The notes under the pieces: generated by a model
Told to the model about the DNA's origin: nothing
The model's database searches: none
The model's input: only the letters and a program-made list of their open reading frames with translations
Assembly (NCBI RefSeq): GCF_014205055.1
Contig: NZ_JACHMS010000001.1
Span: 1,426,001-1,490,000, forward strand
Direction: 5' to 3'
Source of the DNA: Streptomyces luteogriseus
Lineage (GTDB): Bacteria > Actinomycetota > Actinomycetes > Streptomycetales > Streptomycetaceae
DNA length: 64,000 bases
Shown: positions 39,838 to 48,315 of the stretch, in pieces
Layout of the letters: each line of letters opens with the position of its first letter
Numbering within the stretch: position 1 is the first letter of the stretch
Position numbers and translations under genes: made by a program

Positions 39838-40260
39838 ATGTTCCACAACGATGCCTTTCGCGCACTCGACCGGCAGGAGTGCCTGCGTCTGCTCGCCAAG
39901 GTGCCGGTGGGCCGCGTGGTCTACACCCGGCACGCGCTGCCCGCGGTCCTGCCCATCAACTTCTCCCTGGACGCGGACGCCTCCGTCCTGCTGCGCACCT
40001 CACCGGGCTCGGATCTCGTGCGCGCCATCGACGGCGTCGTGGTCGCCTTCGAGGCGGACGAGTTCGACGCGGCGACCCGGGCCGGCTGGAGCGTGGTCGT
40101 CACCGGACGGGCCACGATCGTGACCGATCCCGACGAGCACGCCCGGCTCTCGGAGACCGGCCCCACGTCATGGATGCCCCCGCAGGACGCGCAGTTCGTA
40201 CGGATCGAGTCGGAGATGGTCACCGGACGCGAACTCAGGGGAACGCCCGGCGTGCGGTGA
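39838..40260 (+). CDS. Pyridoxamine 5'-phosphate oxidase-like split-barrel flavoprotein
   Basis: A 140-aa protein of the FMN/F420-binding split-barrel fold. Recognisable parts are LAKVPVGRVVYTRHALPAVL then PINFSLDADASVLLRTSPGS, and VTGRATIVTDPDE. Members are frequent in the DevR/OsdR regulons, where they are thought to be flavin- or deazaflavin-dependent reductases. The substrate is unknown. ATG 39838 has GGAG 11 nt upstream. The big palindrome directly in front suggests activation by the OsdR-like regulator. Confidence 0.82.
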   Translation: MFHNDAFRALDRQECLRLLAKVPVGRVVYTRHALPAVLPINFSLDADASVLLRTSPGSDLVRAIDGVVVAFEADEFDAATRAGWSVVVTGRATIVTDPDEHARLSETGPTSWMPPQDAQFVRIESEMVTGRELRGTPGVR

Positions 40261-40411
40261 GGCGCAGCCTGGGCGCCGGCCGCTGGGCTTCCGGTGGGCC
40301 GCGACGGCCAGGACGGAGCAATCAATGGCGCCGCCGCGGGCCAGGACCTGGGGCCGGGCCGGCCGCAGGCCGGTCGTGCGGGTCCGCAGCCGGGGAAGTG
40401 GCCGTCAGTCC

Positions 40412-40678
40412 ATGGTGGGCATGTGCTGCTTCAAGCCGGGGCCCAGGTCCAAGCTGTTCTACGGGCTGCGGGAGTACCGGGACCGAAAGGGGGAGCCGAA
40501 GGGTTTCGGGTGGCGTGACTTCTGCCGCCTTCTCGTCCGGGCTCGCATCCAGCTCGGTGGCCCGATCCTGCTGGTCCGGGACAACGTCCGCCTCCTCACT
40601 CGTGGCATGCGCGAGCTCATCGACCGGAACTCCGAGTGGCTGACCGTGTTCCGGCTGCCCACATGCGCGCACCGCGGC
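40412..40678 (+). pseudogene. IS630-family transposase fragment
   Basis: The reading FKPGPRSKLFYGLREYRDRK, then GFGWRDFCRLLVRARIQLGG, VRDNVRLLTRGMRELI and DRNSEWLTVFRLPTCAHR matches the C-terminal DDE region of IS630-type transposases (LGGP...V.DN...WL.VF.LP.YAP). The usual PDLNPVE motif after it is gone, and so is the N-terminus. About 90 codons remain. Dead element. Confidence 0.75.
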
Positions 40679-40680
40679 GC

Positions 40681-41700
40681 TCAGCCCGCTTCGGTTTCGG
40701 CTGCCGGGGGCGGTGCTGGACGAGCAGCGGAGTGCCCGAGTGCTCGAGGTGCGCCGGCGCCGTCCGGGCCGTAGCCGAAGCGGATCAGCACATGCGGATG
40801 GCACCGCTTGTTTCGCGGTAGGGCGGTCGCGGCCCGCAGGTCGGGCCATTCCATGGCCTGGTGCAGCAGTGACGTGCGCACCCCGTGGGCGGTCGCCGTG
40901 AGCAGGACGTACTGCAGGGCCTGGCCGGCCCGCAGCCAGTCGTCCCGCCGGTCGTGTGCCGTCCACAGCAGACCGAGCTGGACGTGGCGTTCGAACCACA
41001 GGGCGGGCCGGCGGCCCGCGGGGATGGGCCCGGTGAAGTCCCGCATCGGTATGCGCCTGCCGGCGTCCGGCGGGCCGAGCGCGGTGACGGGTATGCCATA
41101 GGGGGCGTCCCTTCCTGGGGCGGTGATCCAGGTGAGGGTTTCGGCGGTGCGGCCGGGGTGGGCGTGGTTGCGTGCCTCGGCTACGCCGGTCAGGCGCAGC
41201 AGCCGTCGTGTGCCGGCGATGTCCGGTACGTGAAGGCGCGCGCCGGCGGCGTGTGCCGCCGACGTCATCTCCGCCACGATCGGCTCGGGCACGGGGCGTC
41301 CGGTGAACGGCATCCGGCTCGTGTGCCGCAGTGGGATGGCCCCGTAGAGGGCGGGGTCCGGTGGCTGGTCGTCCGCGCCGAGGGGTCCGGTCAGTCGTAC
41401 GGTGGCCAGCAGGCCGGGGTTGTGCGGGTCCGGCAGCAGCCTCACCTCCGGGCGCCAGCCCAGGTGGAGGGCGGCGAGGCGGAGGTTGAAGACGGCGGCA
41501 CCCACGGACAGGTACTGGGCGCGGTGCATCGGGTCGGTCAGCTGCAGGGTGCGCTCCGGTGCTGAATGGACCTCAAGCACCTGGTGGTGGGGGTCGAGGC
41601 GGAAGCGCCAGGGCTGGGTGTTGTGGATCGACGGGGCTGCCACGGCGGCTGCCAGGAGCGACTCCACGGTGGCCGCGTCCAGAACGGCTTGGATGCGCAT
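40681..41700 (-). CDS. Acg-type nitroreductase-family flavoprotein, copy 1
   Basis: A 339-aa fused two-half nitroreductase fold (Acg family, as Rv2032 and Rv3127 of M. tuberculosis). Motifs are AVAAPSIHNTQPWRFRLD at the N-terminus, AQYLSVGAAVFNLRLAALHL, IPLRHTSRMPFTGRPVPEP and AGQALQYVLLTATAHGVRTS. Acg homologues are classic members of the DosR/OsdR regulon and may sequester FMN rather than reduce nitro compounds. ATG 41700 has a strong GAGGAGG site in a 30-nt purine tract. It lies 45 bp downstream of the CopD-like gene on the same strand, so it is probably the last gene of the radical SAM-nirK operon. Confidence 0.85.
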   Translation of the reverse strand: MRIQAVLDAATVESLLAAAVAAPSIHNTQPWRFRLDPHHQVLEVHSAPERTLQLTDPMHRAQYLSVGAAVFNLRLAALHLGWRPEVRLLPDPHNPGLLATVRLTGPLGADDQPPDPALYGAIPLRHTSRMPFTGRPVPEPIVAEMTSAAHAAGARLHVPDIAGTRRLLRLTGVAEARNHAHPGRTAETLTWITAPGRDAPYGIPVTALGPPDAGRRIPMRDFTGPIPAGRRPALWFERHVQLGLLWTAHDRRDDWLRAGQALQYVLLTATAHGVRTSLLHQAMEWPDLRAATALPRNKRCHPHVLIRFGYGPDGAGAPRALGHSAARPAPPPAAETEAG

Positions 41701-41704
41701 GATG

Positions 41705-41734
41705 CCTCCTCTTTTTTCTTCCTTTTTCTTCTTC
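41705..41734 (-). other. 30-nt uninterrupted polypurine leader before the nitroreductase start
   Basis: The minus strand carries 30 consecutive purines, mostly A and G with runs of five and six A, ending 4 nt before the ATG. This is striking in DNA this GC-rich. It contains the Shine-Dalgarno and probably keeps the intercistronic region unstructured for efficient translation. Confidence 0.7.
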
Positions 41735-41745
41735 GTGGCTGCTGG

Positions 41746-42192
41746 TCAGGTGGCGGGCAGGGCCGTGGCGAGCAGGACGACGCCTAGTGAGCCGACGAGG
41801 GAGACGACCGCCAGGGCCCGGGCCAGGTCGGCGCGGCCCTTGGCGTGGGCGATGCCGTGTCCGGCCGCGGCGAGCATCACCACCACGAAGAGGGCGAGTT
41901 TGGTCGCCAGGGTGCGGCCGTAGCCGGGTTCGGCGAGCGAGGCCCACGAGACTCCCCGATGCCAGGCCATGGCCCAGCCGGTGGCCAGTTGCACGGGCAG
42001 GAACACCGTCCCGGTCAGCATCCCGAACCGCCGTCCGGCCGCAGCGGTGAAGCTGTCCTTGGCCTCCGGGCCGAGCAGATGGCGGGCCAGCGGCAGGATC
42101 ACCAGAGAGAGGGCCAGCTGGCCCCCGACCCACAGGGCGGCGCCGGCCACATGCGCGAACCGCACCAGGGACCACCAGCCGACGGTGTCCAC
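41746..42192 (-). CDS. CopD-like small integral membrane protein
   Basis: A 148-aa protein with four hydrophobic segments, beginning VDTVGWWSLVRFAHVAGAAL and containing WVGGQLALSLVILPLARHLL, LPVQLATGWAMAWH and FVVVMLAAAGHGIAHAKGR. His residues in membrane segments (FAHVAG, HGIAHA) recall the CopD superfamily of copper- or haem-associated membrane proteins. The GTG start shares one base with the nirK stop codon (TAGTG), so it is translated right after nirK. It may supply copper to the nitrite reductase or be its quinol-side partner. Both are inferences from position. Confidence 0.75.
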   Translation of the reverse strand: MDTVGWWSLVRFAHVAGAALWVGGQLALSLVILPLARHLLGPEAKDSFTAAAGRRFGMLTGTVFLPVQLATGWAMAWHRGVSWASLAEPGYGRTLATKLALFVVVMLAAAGHGIAHAKGRADLARALAVVSLVGSLGVVLLATALPAT

Positions 42193-44837
42193 TACCTGCT
42201 CACCTCCACCACGCCGTGCGCGCCGGCCTCGGCGTGACGCATGTCGTGGTCGACGAACGCGTAGTGGCCGGCCTCCGGGAACGTCGTCTCGACGAAGCCG
42301 CCCTGCGCCGGGGCCAGGTCCAGCAGCTGCGATCCGCCCGCATCGCTGGGCTTCAGCGCGTAGGCGCCCTCCTTGTACACGGTGTCGAAGACGGTGCCGA
42401 CGACGTGGAAGGCGATGCCGTCGCTCGGTCCGGCCGCGATCACCCAGAACCGGGCCCGCTCCCCCGACTTCACCTTGAGCGGCTGCTTGGCGTACTGGTC
42501 CGCGATGCCGTTGAACGCCCAGGCGTCCGGGGTGTTCTGACGCATCTTCGTCACCTGGGCGGTGCTCCCGGGCATGCCGAGGTAGAGCTCGGAGGAGACC
42601 AGCACGTACTCGTGGTCGGCCTTCGCCAGGCCGGGCGGGTCGATGATCACGGCGCCGTACATGCCGTTGCCCATGTGCTGGAGCATCGGCGAGGTGCTGC
42701 AGTGGTACAGCCACGCTCCGGCCTTCTCGGCACGGAACCGGTAGACCAGCCGCTCGCCCGGGTCGAGGGTACGCATGGGCTTGTCGGGGGCGAGGGCGCC
42801 TGCGTGGAAGTCGATGCCGTGGCCCATGCCGGTGTCGTCGTTGACGAGCGTGATCTCGAAGGTGTCGCCGACTTGGCCGCGCAGGGTGGGGCCGGGTGCG
42901 CTGCCGCCGAAGGTCCACATCTGCTGTTTCACGCCGGGGGCGACCTCCACCGTGGTGTGGGCGGCGTGCAGTTCGACCTTGTGCACCGTTGCGCCGGGCG
43001 CGGGGGCGAGGTCGGCATCGCGTGCTTGCCAGCCGTCGGAGAAGTCGGCGGCGAGGTCCAACCCGCCCGAGACGGTGGTGGTGGAGTGCCCGTCGTGACC
43101 GTCCGCGTGCTCGGTCGTGCCGTCCTTCGCGGTGTCCTTCACGACGATGGCCATGGTCATCCCGACGGCACGGTGGCCCGCCTGGGTGCACCACGCCTCG
43201 CGGTCCTCGGTGACGGCTCCCAGGTCGAGGGTGTCGCTGTCGCCCTTGCCGAGCATCGGAGTCGACGGGCCGTCCTCGACCTCGAGGTCGTGACGCTGGG
43301 CGTCAACGTTGGTGACCTTCAGCCGTAGCGTCGTTCCCTCGGTGACCTCGATCCGGCCCGGGCGGATACGCATGTTGGCGAGGGTCACCTCGACCGTGCG
43401 GTTCACGATCGCAGCCCCGCTGCCCGCCGCGGAGGCGACGGCCGGCTCGCCGGTATCACCTCCGCTGTCGGCCACGAGCACGGCCAGCACGGTCAGGGCG
43501 ACGCCCGCGGCCGTGCCCCACAGCGCGGGGCGCCGGGACGCACCGGCGGTTCCTGCGTCCGGGGACGCCTTCCGGCCGCTGTGGACGAGTACCGGCACCG
43601 CGAGGGTGAGGAACGCGGCCCCCGCCAGCGCGGCCAGCAGCATGCCGGTCGTGGCGGCGGGGCCGGGCAGCGGAAGTGCCGCGAGCGCTACACCGGTGTT
43701 GAGGGCGACCAGTCGCGTCAACCAGCCCCGTTCGATCAGTCCCCGCACGGCCGCACGATCCTTGGGGCCGCTGCTGAGGACGACCGGGAGCAGATAGGTC
43801 AGCGCGCCGATGAGGATCTGGGCGACGAAGCCGATGAGCAGCACCGGCAGCAGAGCGTCGATCGCGGCCTGTGCCTCCGCGAGCGGCCGGGCGGCCAGCC
43901 ATGCCAGATCGGCCGCCACGGCGATCAGCAGCCAGCAGGTGGCCGTGGCGAGCATCCAGGCCGCTGCCGCAGAGACGGGGCGGGTGCCGCGTACGGTACG
44001 CACGAGCAGGTGGACGGCGAGGGCCGCGCCCGCCACGTAGAGGGCGAGGCCCGCCGCGGCCGGCCGACGCCAGCCGAGGGCCAGGGCGGCTGCCGCGATC
44101 AGGAGTCCGCCGCCGGTGAGCCACAGCACCCATCGGGACACCTTGGTGGTGCGGTCCTTCATCCGTACGCCCAGCACGGTCGGCCACAGCATGAACAGCG
44201 TGCCCAGGACAGGCAGCCCGATCCAGCCGAGCAACGTGACGTGGATGTGCGCCAGGCGCAGTCCGGCGTACCGGTCGGGCCCGCCGGCCCCGCCGCCCGA
44301 CAGCATCCAGCCGAGCACCGCACCGGCGATCAGGGCGGCGGTGGCCGCCCGGTAGTAGGAGACGATCGGCTTGAGCCGTCCGCCGAGCGCGCCCCGCCCC
44401 AGGCGGACCAGCAACACCAGGTGTGCGCCGACCGCGGCAACCAGCAACGCGGCGGAGACGGCGGTGAGTACGGGAGCGGCGGTCCACACCCCGATGAGCA
44501 GCCCGGCCACGGCGAGGTTGGCCGTCGCGAGCCGGGCGGTGCTCCAGCCCTCGTCGGGGATCTTCGCGTGCAGCAGGGCGACGGCGAAGTGCTCGCTCCA
44601 GATCAGGATGGCGGTGGTGACGGCACCGAGCAGGAACATGTGCACAGACAGCCAGCGGGCCACCGGCATCGTCTCCTGCGCCGCGGCCGCGAGCAGGGCC
44701 AGGCCCAGCCACACCACGACCAGCACGTGGGCGCGCAGATGCCGGGCCTTCACGCCCGACGCCCTGAACCTGTTCGGGTACTTGGCGGGTCCGCTCGCGT
44801 CGCCCGTCTCGGTGGGCCCGCCGGCGATGCTGGTCAT
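42192..44837 (-). CDS. nirK: Membrane-fused copper nitrite reductase (NirK) with extra cupredoxin
   Basis: An 881-aa three-part protein. Residues 1-430 hold about ten to twelve membrane segments (HIHVTLLGWIGLPVLGTLFM resembles haem-copper/NnrS-like membrane domains). About 445-545 is a cupredoxin with a type-1 copper pattern (DLEVEDG ... WCTQAGHRAVGM). Residues 560-881 are a full NirK. Its ligands match known enzymes: HGIDFH (type-1 and type-2 His), His712-Cys713 in LYHCSTS, His721 and Met726 in QHMGNGM, and the second-domain His in GIAFHVVG. It should reduce nitrite to NO outside the membrane, with electrons passing through the middle cupredoxin. The start overlaps the radical SAM stop by 4 bp. 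A much longer frame upstream is an artefact. Confidence 0.88.
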   Translation of the reverse strand: MTSIAGGPTETGDASGPAKYPNRFRASGVKARHLRAHVLVVVWLGLALLAAAAQETMPVARWLSVHMFLLGAVTTAILIWSEHFAVALLHAKIPDEGWSTARLATANLAVAGLLIGVWTAAPVLTAVSAALLVAAVGAHLVLLVRLGRGALGGRLKPIVSYYRAATAALIAGAVLGWMLSGGGAGGPDRYAGLRLAHIHVTLLGWIGLPVLGTLFMLWPTVLGVRMKDRTTKVSRWVLWLTGGGLLIAAAALALGWRRPAAAGLALYVAGAALAVHLLVRTVRGTRPVSAAAAWMLATATCWLLIAVAADLAWLAARPLAEAQAAIDALLPVLLIGFVAQILIGALTYLLPVVLSSGPKDRAAVRGLIERGWLTRLVALNTGVALAALPLPGPAATTGMLLAALAGAAFLTLAVPVLVHSGRKASPDAGTAGASRRPALWGTAAGVALTVLAVLVADSGGDTGEPAVASAAGSGAAIVNRTVEVTLANMRIRPGRIEVTEGTTLRLKVTNVDAQRHDLEVEDGPSTPMLGKGDSDTLDLGAVTEDREAWCTQAGHRAVGMTMAIVVKDTAKDGTTEHADGHDGHSTTTVSGGLDLAADFSDGWQARDADLAPAPGATVHKVELHAAHTTVEVAPGVKQQMWTFGGSAPGPTLRGQVGDTFEITLVNDDTGMGHGIDFHAGALAPDKPMRTLDPGERLVYRFRAEKAGAWLYHCSTSPMLQHMGNGMYGAVIIDPPGLAKADHEYVLVSSELYLGMPGSTAQVTKMRQNTPDAWAFNGIADQYAKQPLKVKSGERARFWVIAAGPSDGIAFHVVGTVFDTVYKEGAYALKPSDAGGSQLLDLAPAQGGFVETTFPEAGHYAFVDHDMRHAEAGAHGVVEVSR

Positions 44838-46093
44838 GCCACTCCTTGGTGCTGATTCGAACCCGCGTCGCTGTCCTTGTGCGGCGCGTTCCTGCCGTCG
44901 CCGCCGGGCAGCAGCGCGGTCAGCTCCGCCTGGTAGGGGAAGGATCCGGGGACGTATCCGCACCACGGTTCCTCGGCGTACGGGTCGCCGGTGACGCCGT
45001 ACGCGCGCGATCGCGAGCCGCCGCAGACCCGGCGGAACTCGCACGCTCCGCACCGGCCGCCAAGCCGGTCGGCGTCCCGCAGTCCGGTGAAGAGCTCGGA
45101 GGTGCGGTAGATCTCCGTGAGCGGCGTTTGGCGGACGCTTCCGGCCCCCAGCGGCAGGAAGCCGCTGGGGTGCACGGTGCCGGTGTGGGAGATGAAGACG
45201 AAGCCGCGGCCCGCGTTGACGTCCAGGGGCGGGCGTCGCGTCCGGCGCGTTGCGTCGTCCAGCCCGAGGGAGGCGGCTCGCTCGCGCAACTCCCGGTACA
45301 GCGGGCCGAGTCGGAGGACCGCCATGTGGTCGTCGCCGGTGGCGGCGAGGATCTGGCGTTGCAGGGCGACGCGTCGGAAGTGGTGGGCTTCCGTGGTCTT
45401 GGCGGGCACGGTCAGGCCGACGTCGTAGACGAAGTTGAGGACGTCCTCCGTCTCCGCCGGGGTGAGTGCGCCGAGGGTGCGGCCGCGGCCGGTGGGCACC
45501 AGGAAGAAGGCGCTCCACAGCATCGCGCCGTGCTCGGCGACGAGGCGGGCGATGTCGGGGAGGTCGCGCAGGTTGTGCCGGGCGACCGTGGTGTTGATCT
45601 GCACTTTCATGCCGAGGGCGCGCGCGGTGTCCCAGGCGTCCAGGGTCCAGCGGAACACTCCGGGCACGCCGCGGAAGGTGTCGTGGAGGTCGGCGGTGGA
45701 TCCGTCCAGGCTCAGTGAGAGGCCGACCGTACCGGCCGCGTGCAGCTCCCGCAGCCGCCCGGCGGTGAGCGTCGGCGTGCCGGAGGGGGACACCGCGACG
45801 CGGACGCCGATCTCCCGGCCGTGGGCGATGAGTTCGGTCAGGTCGGGCCGCTGGAAGGGGTCGCCGCCGGTGATCACGAACAGCGGGGCGGGCTGCCCGA
45901 AGGCGGCCACCTGGTGCAGCAGGTCCTTCGCGGCGGCGGTGTCCAGTTCGCGCGGGTCGCGGTCGGGCACGGCCTCGGCGCGGCAGTGCAGGCAGGCGAG
46001 CGGGCAGGCCCGGGTGGACTCCCAGATGACGATGAACGGCCGCTCCCCCGCGTCGTGCCGCTGACGCCGGATGGCATGGCCGGGGGCGCTCAT
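44834..46093 (-). CDS. Radical SAM/SPASM protein (NirJ/AhbD-like)
   Basis: A 419-aa radical SAM enzyme. The [4Fe-4S] SAM motif is CPLACLHC (Cys30, Cys34, Cys37), followed by the GGDP motif (FVITGGDPFQRPD). The C-terminal SPASM-like region has CGACEFRRVCGGSRSRAYG and a later Cys in EPWCGY for auxiliary clusters. Relatives modify haem side chains (NirJ, AhbC/AhbD) or mature peptides. Its 4-bp overlap with nirK suggests a haem or cofactor modification needed by the nitrite or nitrate respiratory chain. No precursor peptide gene is visible, which favours haem over a RiPP. The ATG at 46093 follows AGGGAGGG. An in-frame start at 46201 is not conserved. Confidence 0.8.
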   Translation of the reverse strand: MSAPGHAIRRQRHDAGERPFIVIWESTRACPLACLHCRAEAVPDRDPRELDTAAAKDLLHQVAAFGQPAPLFVITGGDPFQRPDLTELIAHGREIGVRVAVSPSGTPTLTAGRLRELHAAGTVGLSLSLDGSTADLHDTFRGVPGVFRWTLDAWDTARALGMKVQINTTVARHNLRDLPDIARLVAEHGAMLWSAFFLVPTGRGRTLGALTPAETEDVLNFVYDVGLTVPAKTTEAHHFRRVALQRQILAATGDDHMAVLRLGPLYRELRERAASLGLDDATRRTRRPPLDVNAGRGFVFISHTGTVHPSGFLPLGAGSVRQTPLTEIYRTSELFTGLRDADRLGGRCGACEFRRVCGGSRSRAYGVTGDPYAEEPWCGYVPGSFPYQAELTALLPGGDGRNAPHKDSDAGSNQHQGVA

Positions 46094-46474
46094 CGCGCAG
46101 CCCTCCCTGGCACCCGGGGGCTGTGTCCGGCCGCCCTGGAGCCAGGGCGGACGAGGCGGGCGGCCGGACGGTGAACGGCCCGGACCGTGCGCGGCACCCA
46201 CCGCGAGCGACAGCGGTGGAATCGGCCTCGAGGGTGGTCGATGTGGTCGTGCACGGTGTTACCTCCGGATCGGTCGCCGTCAGCATCCACCGGCGGCGGT
46301 GGTCGGCGCGGCGGCCGATGGTCTTGTCGAACAGGGCCGTTGGTCCTTCTTCGCGGCAAGCACAGGAGGGCCGGACGGACCGTCGGAGAGGCAGCGCGCG
46401 TGGGATCCCCTGCGGCAGCCGGGCACCCCGACGAGACGGGAGTGCCGGTCCCGTCCGTGCGTGCCGCGACAGGG
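46094..46474. other. Promoter region of the radical SAM-nirK operon
   Basis: A 381-bp gap with no readable gene. It includes GGGCC-GTT-GGTCC at 46334-46346 and a GC-rich inverted repeat near 46118-46170 (CGGCCGCCCTGG / GGGCGGCCGGACGG) that may be a leader hairpin or the terminator of the upstream gene. Confidence 0.5.
46334..46346. promoter_or_regulatory. Candidate OsdR-like box upstream of the nirK operon
   Basis: GGGCCGTTGGTCC has GGRCC-N3-GGYCC symmetry, like the box before narG copy 2 (GGACC-ATT-GGGCC). It is about 240 bp upstream of the radical SAM start, further than the other boxes. Confidence 0.4.
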
Positions 46475-46978
46475 TCAAGGACGGTTCGGAGAGCGGGCTG
46501 TCAGGGCGTCCGCCGTGGTCACCAGGGCGGCTCCCAGGCCGGTCAGTGCGGCGCCGAGGCCCGTGACCAGGGTCGTGAGGTGCCACGCCTGGTAGGCGGA
46601 CATCAGTGAGGCGCGCAGGGACTGGGCCATGAACGCGGTCTGGCGCAGCTCGGCGAGCTTTACGTCGTCGCCGCCGACGGCTTGCAGCTCTGCGCTGATC
46701 TCGGCGTAGGTGCGACCGCCCGTGGCGTGGGCGAGATTGCCCTTGATGAACTCGGCGTAGGCGTGCGCCTCGGCGCCGGTTTTCACGCGGCGGCCGGCGT
46801 AGGCGGCGAGTTCGGCGGGCAGTCCGCGCTCGGGGAAGGTGATCTTCTGGGCCGCCAGCTCGGTGCGGATCTCCTTCCGGCCGCTGCGGCCGCGCCACAG
46901 CATGACCGGTCCGGCGACCACCAGGGCTGCGCCGACCGTCCCGAGCAGGGAGCCGGCCCGACGGTGCGATCCGTCCAT
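46475..46978 (-). CDS. Hypothetical membrane protein
   Basis: A 167-aa protein with one hydrophobic segment near the N-terminus (LLGTVGAALVVAGPVMLW) and another at the C-terminus (LVTGLGAALTGLGAALVTTA). Between them is a soluble helical part (KITFPERGLPAELAAYAGRR, THE AYAEFIKGNLAHATGG region). I do not recognise the family. ATG 46978 has GAAGGA 8 nt upstream. An earlier ATG at 47002 is possible. It lies between the hemerythrin-DUF2249 gene and the nirK operon, all on the minus strand, so it may be part of one long transcript. Confidence 0.65.
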   Translation of the reverse strand: MDGSHRRAGSLLGTVGAALVVAGPVMLWRGRSGRKEIRTELAAQKITFPERGLPAELAAYAGRRVKTGAEAHAYAEFIKGNLAHATGGRTYAEISAELQAVGGDDVKLAELRQTAFMAQSLRASLMSAYQAWHLTTLVTGLGAALTGLGAALVTTADALTARSPNRP

Positions 46979-47080
46979 GGCGTTTTGTCCTTCTTTCCTC
47001 ATGTGCGTGCGGGTGCGACGGTGCGGACACACCGGGTGGAGCGACGTGCGCGCAGACCGCCGCGGGTGAGTGGTTTCGGC

Positions 47081-47914
47081 TCAGCGGTGGCTGAGCCGCA
47101 GCCGCCAGGCTTCGGGGCCGCGCTCCAGATACTCCACGGCGAAGGCTCCCGGGTTGCGCTGTTCGATCTGTGCGAGAAGCGGCAGCGGGTCGTGGTGGGC
47201 GACCAGCACCATCGCGGTGCCCGCGGGTACGGCGTCGAGCGCGCCGAAGACCGTGGCATGGCGAATGGCGTGCGGTACGTCCCTGACATCCAGTTCGGGT
47301 TCGTTCGACTCCTCGGTCCCGCCGCAGCCGCACACGCCGCCGCAGCCGCCGGTCTCCTCGATCTGCCCTTCGTACATGTCGTGCCCTTCCTCGTTGTGCT
47401 GGTCTTCTTGGATGCCCTTGGCGGACGAGTCGTTCGCGAGCCGGTGGTGCATGTCCGCGAGCAACTCCGCCAGGGAGATCTCGGGCGTCATGGCGAGCAG
47501 CGGCAGCACGAGGCCGTTCTCCTTGGCCAGGTGCTCCTCGAAGAGCACCTGGAGGGCCCTGGCGTCTGCCACCGCATCCGCCGGACCGGGTGCTGCGCGC
47601 AGGGCGTCGACGAGCGCGGTGAGGCAGCGGTGTTCGCCGATCAGGCTCTCGATCAGCAGACGGGCCTCGCGCATGCGGTGGGCGGCGGGGTAGAGGGCGG
47701 CTTCCTCGGCCGCGGCGTGCGGCAGCAGCGAGCGGTCACAGAAGGCCACGAGCCCGGCGTGGATCCTCTCCGCGGCACTGGGGTCGCGGTCCACGGCGGT
47801 GAACAGCATCGTTACCCGGCCGGCCAGCTCACCGGCCAAACGGGCATGATGTGCCTCGGCGCTCTGCAGGGCCGTGGCGTCCTCGGGGGCCGAGGCGAGG
47901 GTGAGCACGCTCAT
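47081..47914 (-). CDS. Hemerythrin-like / DUF2249 fusion protein
   Basis: A 277-aa two-domain protein. Residues 1-165 are an all-helical hemerythrin-like domain with His/Glu-rich helices (QSAEAHHARLAGEL, LLPHAAAEEAALYPAAHRM, LIGEHRCLTALVDAL, FEEHLAKENGLVLPLL). A Gly-Cys linker (GGCGGVCGCGGTEES) follows. Residues 200-277 are DUF2249, a SirA/TusA-like fold (ELDVRDVPHAIRHATVFGAL, AMVLVAHHDPLPLLAQIEQR). DUF2249 and hemerythrin domains are common in denitrification loci. NO sensing, iron-sulfur repair or metal insertion are possible roles. The Cys-rich linker may bind a metal. Divergent from narG copy 2. Confidence 0.8.
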   Translation of the reverse strand: MSVLTLASAPEDATALQSAEAHHARLAGELAGRVTMLFTAVDRDPSAAERIHAGLVAFCDRSLLPHAAAEEAALYPAAHRMREARLLIESLIGEHRCLTALVDALRAAPGPADAVADARALQVLFEEHLAKENGLVLPLLAMTPEISLAELLADMHHRLANDSSAKGIQEDQHNEEGHDMYEGQIEETGGCGGVCGCGGTEESNEPELDVRDVPHAIRHATVFGALDAVPAGTAMVLVAHHDPLPLLAQIEQRNPGAFAVEYLERGPEAWRLRLSHR

Positions 47915-48315
47915 GACGGGGTCTCCAGCAGGTCACGGTCGGCTCGGCCGGCCGGTGTGGGTATGCGGTTCCGCGGGGTGGGTGACGGTGAGGAGGATGT
48001 GGCGTCCGGCCGCGAGGGGCGGCCGGACGCCCGACCGAATCGGACTGCACGCGCCGTACGCGCTACACCTGCGGCAGCCAGGGACGGGGGAATCGGCCGC
48101 CTGGCAGGCACGGAATGCGGTCGTACAGAGGGGCATCTGCGGTTCGATCAATGCCCAGCATGCACGGTCGGGCACGCTGACTCCTCGGCCGACCGGACCC
48201 CACCACAGGGACCATTGGGCCCTATTGCGACCTGCAGGATTGGGCCGGAAGGCCATCCGGCAGGGACCGCCAGCCCCAGGTGGGGGACGTGGTGTGCCGC
48301 CTAGCGTTCTCGGCC
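47915..48315. other. Divergent promoter region of narG copy 2
   Basis: A 401-bp gap with no gene. It holds the near-palindrome at 48207-48223 and a TAGCGT -10 box at 48302-48307, 8 nt before the narG ATG, indicating a leaderless narG transcript. Confidence 0.6.
48207..48223. promoter_or_regulatory. OsdR/DevR-like box upstream of narG copy 2
   Basis: AGGGACCATTGGGCCCT: eight-base arms with one mismatch around a single central base. It ends 92 bp before the narG start, a distance similar to the boxes in front of the Rv1733c-like and adh genes. It could also serve the divergent hemerythrin-DUF2249 gene. Confidence 0.6.

Noticed and set aside
42192..47333. A single 1713-codon minus-strand frame spanning nirK and everything upstream to 47333
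   Set aside because: Only the part from ATG 44837 is conserved protein. The rest is an open shadow frame over the radical SAM, membrane and hemerythrin genes, whose own frames carry clear motifs.
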